DNA from: Marinagarivorans sp. UBA5868
Lineage (GTDB): Bacteria; Pseudomonadota; Gammaproteobacteria; Pseudomonadales; Cellvibrionaceae
NCBI GenBank assembly: GCA_002432095.1
Contig: DJFQ01000051.1
Coordinates: 25,161-31,082, forward strand
Length of the DNA: 5,922 nt
Reading direction: 5' to 3'
Part shown: positions 1 through 5,392 of the stretch, in pieces
Layout: every line of letters begins with the position of its first letter
Numbering within the stretch: the first letter of the stretch is position 1
The notes under the pieces: generated by a model
Seen by the model: the letters and a program-made list of their open reading frames with translations, nothing else
Told to the model about the DNA's origin: nothing
Databases searched by the model: none
Made by a program: the position numbers and the translations under genes

Positions 1-5
1 ACGCT

Positions 6-554
6 TTAATTTTTCACCAATCGAATATCCACTTCACGCTCGACATATTCCCACTCTTTTGATGCGCGAAGTTGCGCCAGCAGTTTATTAAATATGGGAG
101 TGTGTTCCGGTGCGAATTCAAACCAGGTTAAGAAATCGAATGGCTCGCCGAGATCGCGTGAATGATGTAATTGGCGGGCGATTTCAGGTAGATAGGCAAG
201 GCCAATTTCTGTGTGGTGTGACTGGTCCTCGAAAATGGCTCGTCGCTCATCCTGAGCCATGTTCCACCAAGCGTCGTTTTTCTTTATAGGAATCAGTGCA
301 GCGGAGCGAGAGGCGGGGCGACTTAGGCCCTCTTGTCGGGCTCGAAGTTGATTGATTTCGTGGCGCTCGGCGTAACGCACGTTACTTGTGAACCCCTGCA
401 GAACCCAAGTGCCGCGTTCTTTAATGGAGTTTGCTGGGACGTTGAGCATATTGAGTCGCTGGACAGCTTCGAGCGGGGCGCCAACTATCGCTTCGCAGCT
501 AATAACCTGCCACGGACCTTCGTCGCCACCGATGAATGAATAATGATTGCCCAT
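6..554 (-). CDS. cld: Chlorite dismutase, short (dimeric-type) heme enzyme
   Basis: Heme b enzyme of the chlorite dismutase family, which converts chlorite to chloride and O2; probably cytoplasmic, as no signal peptide is visible. With the ATG at 554 the protein has 182 residues, the size of the short dimeric lineage known from Nitrobacter winogradskyi. In this numbering His114 (in SHHTEIG) is the expected proximal heme ligand, Arg127 the distal arginine, Glu167 the partner of the proximal histidine, and Lys92 a heme-propionate contact. As I recall them, these equal the Nitrobacter positions. Arg127 matters because HemQ-type relatives carry Gln there. The HSRDLGEPFDFLTWFEFAPE stretch is also typical of short Cld proteins. 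An in-frame GTG at 590 would add 12 residues, but only the ATG at 554 has a good ribosome-binding site. No perchlorate or chlorate reductase gene is in the window, so the physiological substrate is open. Confidence 0.9.
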   Translation of the reverse strand: MGNHYSFIGGDEGPWQVISCEAIVGAPLEAVQRLNMLNVPANSIKERGTWVLQGFTSNVRYAERHEINQLRARQEGLSRPASRSAALIPIKKNDAWWNMAQDERRAIFEDQSHHTEIGLAYLPEIARQLHHSRDLGEPFDFLTWFEFAPEHTPIFNKLLAQLRASKEWEYVEREVDIRLVKN

Positions 555-560
555 CTGATA

Positions 561-565
561 CCTCT
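561..565 (-). promoter_or_regulatory. Ribosome-binding site of cld
   Basis: AGAGG lies six bases before the ATG at 554. It decides the start in favour of this ATG over the in-frame GTG at 590, and the resulting length and residue numbering match the short chlorite dismutases. Confidence 0.6.
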
Positions 566-992
566 GTAAAAAGCAAAGCGCTGAATTCACATCCGTTGCC
601 GCTGGCGGGGCAAAAGCCGGATTTAGTTGGCAAGTCTGGGTAAAGTAGGGCGGACTCCTCGCAGAGGCTGCCGCTGTGCACGGGGATTGGCAACCGCCTG
701 ATTATTGGTGGGTAAACGAGAGTTGTGCGGCTGACACCGCGAGAATTGTATTTCTTAAGCACCGCAATAAGTAATGAAAAAATGGATCACCGTTTTCGCA
801 GGGGTGACAAAAACATAAACGCATGCGAATTGAATGCATGACGGAATGTTATGGGGTAATAAAAACAAATCGGTAGTGAATAATTAAGGGCTTGGCAATT
901 GGGAAAAGTAGGAAACCCATGGCGAGACGAAGGAATAGAGTTCGCCAGAAATAACGATAACTTGTGGTGATATAGGGGATGTTGTTTTGATG
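566..992. other. Non-coding stretch between tRNA-Leu and cld
   Basis: No convincing gene is seen in these 427 bases. The left part (to about 750) is mixed in composition and the right part (about 750-990) is AT-richer. On the minus strand a weak hairpin, TCACC/GGTGA with an 11-base loop (787-791 with 803-807), is followed four bases later by six T (777-782). It could be a poor terminator for transcripts coming through the tRNA gene. A short inverted repeat CATGC/GCATG lies at 822-826 and 836-840. A TACAAT resembling a -10 box lies near 743-748 on the minus strand but has no matching -35, so I call no promoter for cld. Confidence 0.5.
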
Positions 993-1080
993 TGGTGCCG
1001 GAGGTCGGACTCGAACCGACACGGAGGGTTAATCCGGCGGATTTTGAATCCGCTGCGTCTACCAATTTCGCCACTCCGGC
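993..1080 (-). tRNA. tRNA-Leu, anticodon CAA
   Basis: This is a complete leucine tRNA, 85 bases plus an encoded CCA (993-995), with discriminator A at 996. The acceptor stem pairs GCCGGAG (1080-1074) with CTCCGGC (1003-997) without mismatch. The anticodon arm is GCGGA, loop TTCAAAA, TCCGC; the anticodon CAA (1046-1044) reads UUG. The T arm contains the usual GGTTCGAGTCC. The long variable arm and the GGTAGACGC D-arm sequence are typical of leucine tRNAs, and the whole closely resembles the E. coli Leu(CAA) tRNA. It has its own promoter just upstream. No repeat of its 3' end is seen nearby, so nothing suggests use as an integration site here. Confidence 0.97.
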
Positions 1081-1118
1081 ACGGAGCGCGGCCTGGGGTG
1101 GCCGTGAAAGTGGGCGGC

Positions 1119-1146
1119 ATTATAACAGCGAAACCGCCGCCGTCAA
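1119..1146 (-). promoter_or_regulatory. Sigma70-type promoter of tRNA-Leu
   Basis: TTGACG (1146-1141) and a perfect TATAAT (1124-1119) are separated by 16 bases. The likely start is near 1112, about 30 bases before the mature 5' end at 1080. The discriminator GCCGCCC directly after the -10 is GC-rich, the pattern known from stable-RNA promoters under stringent (ppGpp/DksA) control. The promoter lies immediately after the stop codon of the ankyrin-protein gene. Confidence 0.85.
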
Positions 1147-1175
1147 CAGTTGCCTCCTGGCTGATGTGATGTCGG

Positions 1176-2255
1176 TCAGGACTCCTTTTCCGAGTGAGTG
1201 GCGCCGCGGTTTTTCAGGTAGCGGATGATGTCGTCCATCTCCGCCTTTTTCTGCCCGTTGACCCGCTCCCGGCGCTTCTCTGCGTGTGCGAGTACTGACG
1301 TGTGGTTGATGCCGCGTTGGTTTATGTCCGCACCCGCCTGGATCAATAGACTGACTTTTTCAATGTCATTGCTTTCCACGGCCACCATTAGGGCGGTACG
1401 GCCGAGCACGGATTCGTTGGGATCGGCGCCTTCTTTGAGCAACCAGCGAATGTTGTTTAGGTGGCCATTCTCCAAGGCGCGAACGAATGTGGAGCCAAAG
1501 GTTAATTGGCCTGCCTCCACATTGTATTTTTCCTTAAGAATTTTTTTTGCAGCGTCGTCTCCTTCTTTAACTACGCTACCTGGTGAGGAGTCTTCACGAC
1601 TGTCGTTGAGAGTGCCGCCGCTTTGTTTAAGCAATTCAAGTACTGCCGTTCGATCATGTTTGCTGGAGGCGGCTGCATCCATGGCACTGATCAGGCGGTT
1701 GAAGTGAGGCATGCGCATGACCAGGGGCGATTTTTTTTGCAGCAGATATTCCACTATGTCTACATGCCCCCGTGCGGCGGCGTCACCCAAGGGGAAAAAA
1801 CAGTGATCATTTGGTTTGCTTAAATCGATCTGGCCGCTTTCCACTACCTTTTCCACCAGGTCTGCCCGGTGATATTCAATCGCTGCACATAACTGTTTTT
1901 CTGGGGCATAGGTTGCCCACTTCCGCTCTGCGGCTTCACGTTTTGCCAATTTGTCCGCCACAGCTTTTTCTTCGCGATAAAGTCGGCGCAGGTCACGCAA
2001 TTCTTGTTGAACCTGTTCACGCTCGTCGCGCAGCTCGGCGACTTTTTCCCGTTCTTTGTTGCTGTTGGCGATGCGGATTTGCAAGCTCAATTCGCCAAGG
2101 CGATCATTTAATTGTTGAATCTTTTCGGTGATGGTCTTTTCGTTGACTGTGATGGTAATGCTGTTGGTAGCGGCGAAGCTATTAGCGGCGACCAGGCAAG
2201 TGCTGATAATCAGCAGCATGCCGGCGACACTTAGCACAACGGATTTTTGGATCAC
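1176..2255 (-). CDS. Exported coiled-coil and ankyrin-repeat protein
   Basis: Function unknown. The protein has 359 residues when started at the GTG at 2255. Residues 1-29 look like a signal peptide: a lysine, a hydrophobic stretch (VVLSVAGMLLIISTCLVAA), then SFA-A as a likely signal peptidase I site, so a periplasmic or secreted location is inferred. The cysteine in the hydrophobic part is preceded by IST, a poor lipobox. Residues about 40-113 are highly charged and rich in E, R, K, Q and L with heptad-like spacing, probably a coiled coil. From about 120 to the end come ankyrin-like units: two or three degenerate ones (LCAAIEYHRADLVEKVV; LGDAAARGHVDIVEYLL; MDAAASSKHDRTAVLELL), a linker, then better ones with FVRALENGHLNNIRWLLKEGADPN and GRTALMVAVESNDIEKVSLLIQAGADIN, and a last partial unit. 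Such repeats usually bind proteins. It lies 40 bases after the ABC ATPase gene on the same strand, with no clear terminator between, so co-transcription is possible. Confidence 0.85.
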   Translation of the reverse strand: MIQKSVVLSVAGMLLIISTCLVAANSFAATNSITITVNEKTITEKIQQLNDRLGELSLQIRIANSNKEREKVAELRDEREQVQQELRDLRRLYREEKAVADKLAKREAAERKWATYAPEKQLCAAIEYHRADLVEKVVESGQIDLSKPNDHCFFPLGDAAARGHVDIVEYLLQKKSPLVMRMPHFNRLISAMDAAASSKHDRTAVLELLKQSGGTLNDSREDSSPGSVVKEGDDAAKKILKEKYNVEAGQLTFGSTFVRALENGHLNNIRWLLKEGADPNESVLGRTALMVAVESNDIEKVSLLIQAGADINQRGINHTSVLAHAEKRRERVNGQKKAEMDDIIRYLKNRGATHSEKES

Positions 2256-2262
2256 AAACAAT

Positions 2263-2266
2263 CTCC
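2263..2266 (-). promoter_or_regulatory. Ribosome-binding site deciding a GTG start
   Basis: GGAG stands seven bases before the GTG at 2255. The longest reading would start at a TTG at 2261, only one base from this GGAG, which is too close for initiation. The GTG start is therefore preferred, and the signal peptide is kept. Confidence 0.6.
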
Positions 2267-2295
2267 ACTCGGGGCAAAAAAATTAATTGAGGTTG

Positions 2296-3093
2296 TCAGC
2301 CTGGGAAAATTTGATAGAAACCGTTTTGCTCAACCAGTGTCAGCGGTGTTTCATAGAGTGCGCTGAGCTGTTGCGAGTTTAATACTTCGGTTTTGTTACC
2401 GTCCGCAAATATCTCACCGTTTTTCAGCAAGAGGATGCGGTCGATTTCCGGAAGGATTTCCTGCACATGGTGAGTCACCAGCAACAGCGTTGTGCCGCTT
2501 TTGGCAAGTTCGCTCAAATCCCGCAGAATCGCATGTGCTGCTTTTACGTCGAGCCCGTTGGTGGGTTCGTCCAGCACAAGAATTTGCGGCTGGTGAACCA
2601 GCGCCCGGGCGAGCAGAAAACGCCGCTGTTGGCCGGTGGATAAATGCCAGTAACGCCGCTCCTGCAAATGCTCCAGGCCAAATTTGTTCAGCAGCTCATC
2701 CACCATTTGTTGATGATGCGCCTCGATATGGAAATGCCCATGCATACCGATGGCGCCAAATAATCCGGACATCACCACATCGCGGCCGAGCACATGGGCG
2801 TCGTAACGAATTTGCAAATCGTGGGAGACAAAGCCGATTTTTTTGCGTACGTCCCATAAAACAGCAGTTTCGCTGCCGTCAATTTTCACGTGACTGCCGT
2901 CGCGAACGACCGGATAAATATCGCGAGTGAGTAATTTAAGCAGAGTCGTTTTGCCCGCGCCATTCGGGCCTAATACGCAGGTATTTTCCCCGCGTTGAAA
3001 AGTCGCGCTGAAATTTTCGAAAACGCAAGTGTCGCTCTGATAAACCCTGGCGTTTTGGATATCAAGGTAAGGTACGCTTTTTTTATTCGTCAT
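2296..3093 (-). CDS. ABC transporter-type ATPase, ModF/YlmA-like, in thi operon
   Basis: Single ABC ATPase domain of 265 residues, cytoplasmic, with no membrane segment. Walker A is GPNGAGKTT (42-50), the signature motif is LSTGQQRR (151-158), Walker B is ILVLDEP (171-177), the D-loop is GLD (180-182) and the switch histidine is in VTHH (208). The usual Q-loop glutamine position (IGFVSH, 86-91) holds histidine. The ATP site looks complete, so it should hydrolyse ATP. The overall look fits the group of stand-alone ATPases annotated as ModF or YlmA-like, but that group name says little about substrate. The ATG overlaps the thiG TGA (ATGA, 3093-3090) and there is no clear ribosome-binding site, so translation probably depends on ribosomes finishing thiG. 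Being in the TPP-riboswitch operon suggests a role in thiamin or precursor handling, which is inference. No permease or binding-protein gene is in the window. Confidence 0.93.
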   Translation of the reverse strand: MTNKKSVPYLDIQNARVYQSDTCVFENFSATFQRGENTCVLGPNGAGKTTLLKLLTRDIYPVVRDGSHVKIDGSETAVLWDVRKKIGFVSHDLQIRYDAHVLGRDVVMSGLFGAIGMHGHFHIEAHHQQMVDELLNKFGLEHLQERRYWHLSTGQQRRFLLARALVHQPQILVLDEPTNGLDVKAAHAILRDLSELAKSGTTLLLVTHHVQEILPEIDRILLLKNGEIFADGNKTEVLNSQQLSALYETPLTLVEQNGFYQIFPG

Positions 3094-3923
3094 TGTTGGT
3101 CTTGCTTGTCATGTCGGCGCTGATGCCAGAAAGGCTGGCCAATCACCGGAGTGCTGGGGCTGGCGGTTTGGCGTTTTTGCATCAAGCCGGCGATATAGGC
3201 GGCGCGGCCTGCATCTATGGCATTGCCGAACGCCTGTGCCATCAGCGCCGGCTGCTGCGCTTTAGCCACAGCGGTGTTAAGCAGCACGGCGTCGAATCCC
3301 ATCTCCATGGCTTCGCAAGCTTGCGAGGGTGCACCTATGCCAGCATCGACGATCAGCGGAATGTTCGGCAGGCGCTCGCGCAGGGTGCGCAGGTTGTATT
3401 TGTTGAGCAGACCCTGACCAGTGCCAATAGGCGAGCCCCACGGCATAAGGACTTCACAACCGACTTTGAGAAGTTTTTGGCAGAGCACTAGGTCATCGGT
3501 GCAATAGGGCAGAACCTTGAAACCGCGTTTGATTAATTCCTCTGCCGCTTCCACCAAGCCGAACGGATCGGGTTGAAGATTGTAGTCATCGCCGATGACT
3601 TCGAGTTTGATCCAGGAGGTAGAGAAAATCTCCCGCGACATCTCCGCCAGGTTCACCGCTTCTTTCACAGTTTTGCAGCCGGCGGTATTGGGCAGCAGGC
3701 GGCAGCCGGTGCTTTTGATGGCGTCCCAGATCTGCGCGCCGTCGCGATCTTTCGGGTTTTGCCGGCGCAGGCCGAGGGTGACGATTTCGCAACGTGAGGA
3801 CTGAATCGATTCCAGCATCGCTTGCGGCGAAGAATAAAGCGCAGTTCCCAGCAGCAAACGGCTTGAGAAAGATTCGCCGTACAACGTCAGAGTGTCTGCA
3901 GATTGTATGTTGGTGTTAGACAT
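3090..3923 (-). CDS. thiG: Thiazole synthase
   Basis: ThiG builds the thiazole phosphate of thiamin from 1-deoxy-D-xylulose 5-phosphate, dehydroglycine and the sulfur of ThiS thiocarboxylate; it is a cytoplasmic TIM-barrel enzyme that forms a complex with ThiS. The 277 residues include LLLGTALY (23-30), the Schiff-base lysine Lys106 in WIKLEVIGD, the nearby Glu108, the loop [12 protein letters not shown] (160-171), Asp193 in VDAGIGAPS, and LLNTAVAKA (214-222), which with the GIG turn would hold the phosphate. It is slightly longer than the usual 255-265, with a polar N-terminal lead and a basic, Gln-rich C-terminal tail whose stop overlaps the next gene. Its ATG shares one base with the thiS stop (TGATG). 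ThiO as partner implies the aerobic route, in which glycine rather than tyrosine supplies the imine. Confidence 0.97.
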   Translation of the reverse strand: MSNTNIQSADTLTLYGESFSSRLLLGTALYSSPQAMLESIQSSRCEIVTLGLRRQNPKDRDGAQIWDAIKSTGCRLLPNTAGCKTVKEAVNLAEMSREIFSTSWIKLEVIGDDYNLQPDPFGLVEAAEELIKRGFKVLPYCTDDLVLCQKLLKVGCEVLMPWGSPIGTGQGLLNKYNLRTLRERLPNIPLIVDAGIGAPSQACEAMEMGFDAVLLNTAVAKAQQPALMAQAFGNAIDAGRAAYIAGLMQKRQTASPSTPVIGQPFWHQRRHDKQDQQ

Positions 3924-4132
3924 CAGCCACCTCCCACGGGATTGACGATGTCCAGCGTGTCGCCGTCCTGCAATTGCACGTTTGCGTATTGAGTGCGCGG
4001 CACAAATTCGCCATTTACTGCGATGGCAAATGCCAAGTCCGGGTTGTGCGCGCGGTAATCCTGCAGCACATCATCCAGATTTACCGGTTGCGGAAATTGG
4101 CGTGTTTCGTCGTTGATGCTGATAGTGACCAT
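3923..4132 (-). CDS. thiS: Sulfur carrier protein of thiazole synthesis
   Basis: Ubiquitin-like (beta-grasp) protein of 69 residues, a normal ThiS size. The C-terminus NPVGGG ends in the glycines whose last carboxylate is adenylated (by ThiF or an equivalent) and turned into a thiocarboxylate, the sulfur donor for ThiG. Other family traits are [16 protein letters not shown] (34-49), with the conserved VNG turn, and [10 protein letters not shown] near the end. The gene lies 15 bases after thiO and overlaps thiG by one base. No good Shine-Dalgarno sequence is seen before its ATG (upstream GTTTCCGATTT), so coupling to thiO translation is likely. No thiF gene is in the window; activation must come from elsewhere in the genome. 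Confidence 0.95.
   Translation of the reverse strand: MVTISINDETRQFPQPVNLDDVLQDYRAHNPDLAFAIAVNGEFVPRTQYANVQLQDGDTLDIVNPVGGG
3929..3934 (-). promoter_or_regulatory. thiG ribosome-binding site inside thiS glycine codons
   Basis: GGAGGT, five bases before the thiG ATG, is a near-perfect Shine-Dalgarno sequence. It is formed by the codons GGA and GGT of the three terminal glycines of ThiS (GGA GGT GGC TGA). Confidence 0.75.
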
Positions 4133-4147
4133 AAATCGGAAACGTCT

Positions 4148-5242
4148 TTAATGAGTTTGGGTAAATTCCGTCAGGCGAGCCAGCACATCTTCCACCACCG
4201 TTGGTGCCAGCAGATAGCCATGACGGTAGAGACCGTTGATGCGCACGATGTTCTGCATTTCGCCGTTATTAAATTGGGGGTGCACCCATTTTTGTTCAAT
4301 CATAGGCAGGTTATGCCAGTAGGACGGACGTAAATTCGCATCCAGCTCAAGAATACGCGCCTCGGCGAACGCGGGATTCAATGTATAAAGAGCGCTGCAC
4401 AGTTCGAGCATGGATTGCACGCTCACCGGTGAGCGGTCCTGACTCTCGATTTCGGTGGCGCCGATGATAAAACGGTTGCCGGGCTTGGGCACTATGTAGA
4501 GCTTGTACCGCGGGTGCATCAAACGCACCGGGTGGTGCAGCTGCACTTCGTCGGTCTGCACCCACAGCACCTCGCCGCGCACCCCGCGCAGATTCTTTTC
4601 GCTCTGCCGGGCGCCGACACCGCGACAGTCGAAAATGCAATCGAAGCCACTCAATGTCTGCCCGCCCATTTTTGCATCCGGGGAAAAATCGATGGGCTGG
4701 TGCGCAACGCATTCCCCCCCTAGCGCCCGAATTTCCTCCAGCAAGCGGTCGAGCAGGTGGCGATTGTCCAGGTAAGCCTCATCCGGCAGATAGAGCGCCC
4801 GGTCAAATTGATCGGCGATATCCGGCTCGATGGCCTGAAGATCGCGACGGTCCAGCCAGCGGGCGTTGTTGTCCGCGCCCAGATGAAAGTTGAGGTCGCT
4901 GTAAAATTGTTCCAGTTCAGCCATATCCGCCGGGTGAGCAACCACAACACTGCCGGGAGCGGCGTAATGCACCGCTGGGCGACCGGGCACATTCAATTCC
5001 TCGATCCAGCCCGGCCAGATCCCCAGTGACCTTACACCCATGTCGTAGATGGATCGTTCGGAAACAACCACTTCGCTCAGGGGGGAAATCATGGCGGCGG
5101 CGGTGTGGGCCGCGCTGCGGGAATGTTGAAAGTCGCCGTCGTCGAACAGGCGAACGCGGTGCCCGAGCTTCAGCAGACGCCAGGCCAGCAAACGGCCCAA
5201 TAAACCCGCGCCGGCAATTGCAATGGAAAGTTGGTGGGACAT
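4148..5242 (-). CDS. thiO: Glycine oxidase, FAD-dependent
   Basis: ThiO oxidises glycine with O2 to the imine (dehydroglycine) used by ThiG, releasing H2O2; it is a soluble FAD enzyme of the DAO (D-amino-acid oxidase) family. The 364 residues match the family length (about 370 in Bacillus subtilis). The dinucleotide-binding motif GAGLLG is at 11-16, with Asp34 at the end of the second strand (RLFDDG) as expected for binding the FAD ribose. HTAAAMISPL (46-55) corresponds to the conserved segment near the flavin. The second FAD-contact region is CIFDCRGVGAR (202-212), followed by RGVRGEVLWV (219-228). LRPS (Arg305) and YRHGYLLAP (Arg340) fit the substrate-carboxylate and flavin-contacting positions of the family. 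The ATG is two bases from the riboswitch closing helix, and AGGGA inside the aptamer serves as ribosome-binding site. It is the first gene of the thi operon. Confidence 0.95.
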   Translation of the reverse strand: MSHQLSIAIAGAGLLGRLLAWRLLKLGHRVRLFDDGDFQHSRSAAHTAAAMISPLSEVVVSERSIYDMGVRSLGIWPGWIEELNVPGRPAVHYAAPGSVVVAHPADMAELEQFYSDLNFHLGADNNARWLDRRDLQAIEPDIADQFDRALYLPDEAYLDNRHLLDRLLEEIRALGGECVAHQPIDFSPDAKMGGQTLSGFDCIFDCRGVGARQSEKNLRGVRGEVLWVQTDEVQLHHPVRLMHPRYKLYIVPKPGNRFIIGATEIESQDRSPVSVQSMLELCSALYTLNPAFAEARILELDANLRPSYWHNLPMIEQKWVHPQFNNGEMQNIVRINGLYRHGYLLAPTVVEDVLARLTEFTQTH

Positions 5243-5244
5243 GG

Positions 5245-5345
5245 CTTGTTCCCTACGCGAGTTTTAACCCGATCAGGTTCAGCGGGTTTCGCACATGCGA
5301 TCTCAGCCTAATGTGTGTAACAAATAAATTAGGCACCCCGACAAG
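5245..5345 (-). promoter_or_regulatory. TPP riboswitch (THI element)
   Basis: The consensus is plain on the minus strand: GGGGTGCC (5339-5332), CTGAGA (5306-5301), ACCTGATCGGGTTAA (5279-5265) and GCGTAGGGAA (5258-5249). Closing helix P1 pairs CTTGT (5345-5341) with ACAAG (5249-5245). A hairpin of seven perfect pairs, GCCTAAT/ATTAGGC (5334-5328 with 5312-5306), forms the P3-type arm with a 15-base loop. A small extra hairpin TCGCA/TGCGA (5300-5289) follows CTGAGA, where some THI elements have a facultative stem. Downstream only two bases remain before the thiO ATG, so there is no room for a terminator. TPP binding should hide the AGGGA that thiO needs for translation. Confidence 0.97.
5250..5254 (-). 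promoter_or_regulatory. thiO ribosome-binding site within the riboswitch
   Basis: AGGGA, part of the conserved TAGGGAA 3' end of the TPP aptamer, is seven bases before the thiO ATG. No other purine-rich candidate lies between it and the start, so ligand binding and ribosome binding compete for the same bases. Confidence 0.7.
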
Positions 5346-5354
5346 AAAGGGGGC

Positions 5355-5383
5355 AGTGTAGAGAGGCGCCATGGCCTTAGCAA
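5355..5383 (-). promoter_or_regulatory. Possible promoter of the thi operon
   Basis: TTGCTA (5383-5378) and TACACT (5360-5355), each four of six matches to the sigma70 boxes, are separated by 17 bases. Transcription would start near 5348, just before helix P1 of the riboswitch at 5345. The fit in position is good, but the boxes are only moderate. The site lies in the 47-base gap after xseA, so read-through from xseA could also contribute. Confidence 0.45.
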
Positions 5384-5392
5384 CACGGTAAA

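Noticed and set aside
555..590. Longer cld start at GTG 590
   Set aside because: No ribosome-binding site there, while the ATG at 554 has AGAGG at six bases and gives the normal length and residue numbering.
499..762. 87-residue minus-strand frame upstream of and overlapping cld
   Set aside because: It starts with GTG without a ribosome-binding site, runs 56 bases into cld in another frame and resembles no family I know.
993..1080. tRNA-Leu as attachment site of an integrated element
   Set aside because: No integrase gene and no second copy of the tRNA 3' end were seen in the window; flanking genes look ordinary.
787..1120. Minus-strand reading frames beginning MAKLVDAADSKSAG and containing CRSGEIGRRSGFKIRR
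   Set aside because: These are translations of the tRNA-Leu gene itself, a well-known false protein in annotations; the tRNA folds perfectly.
987..1228. Plus-strand frames with VPEVGLEPTRRV or WCRRSDSNRHGG
   Set aside because: They are the antisense of the same tRNA-Leu, also a familiar artefact, and have no family resemblance beyond it.
1225..1707. 160-residue plus-strand frame antisense to the ankyrin gene
   Set aside because: It is a compositional shadow: serine- and leucine-rich, with no recognisable domain, and opposite a well-supported gene.
2177..2215. Possible lipoprotein signal around the cysteine in LLIISTCLVAA
   Set aside because: The residue before the cysteine is threonine, whereas a lipobox needs Gly, Ala or Ser; a standard SFA-A cleavage site follows.
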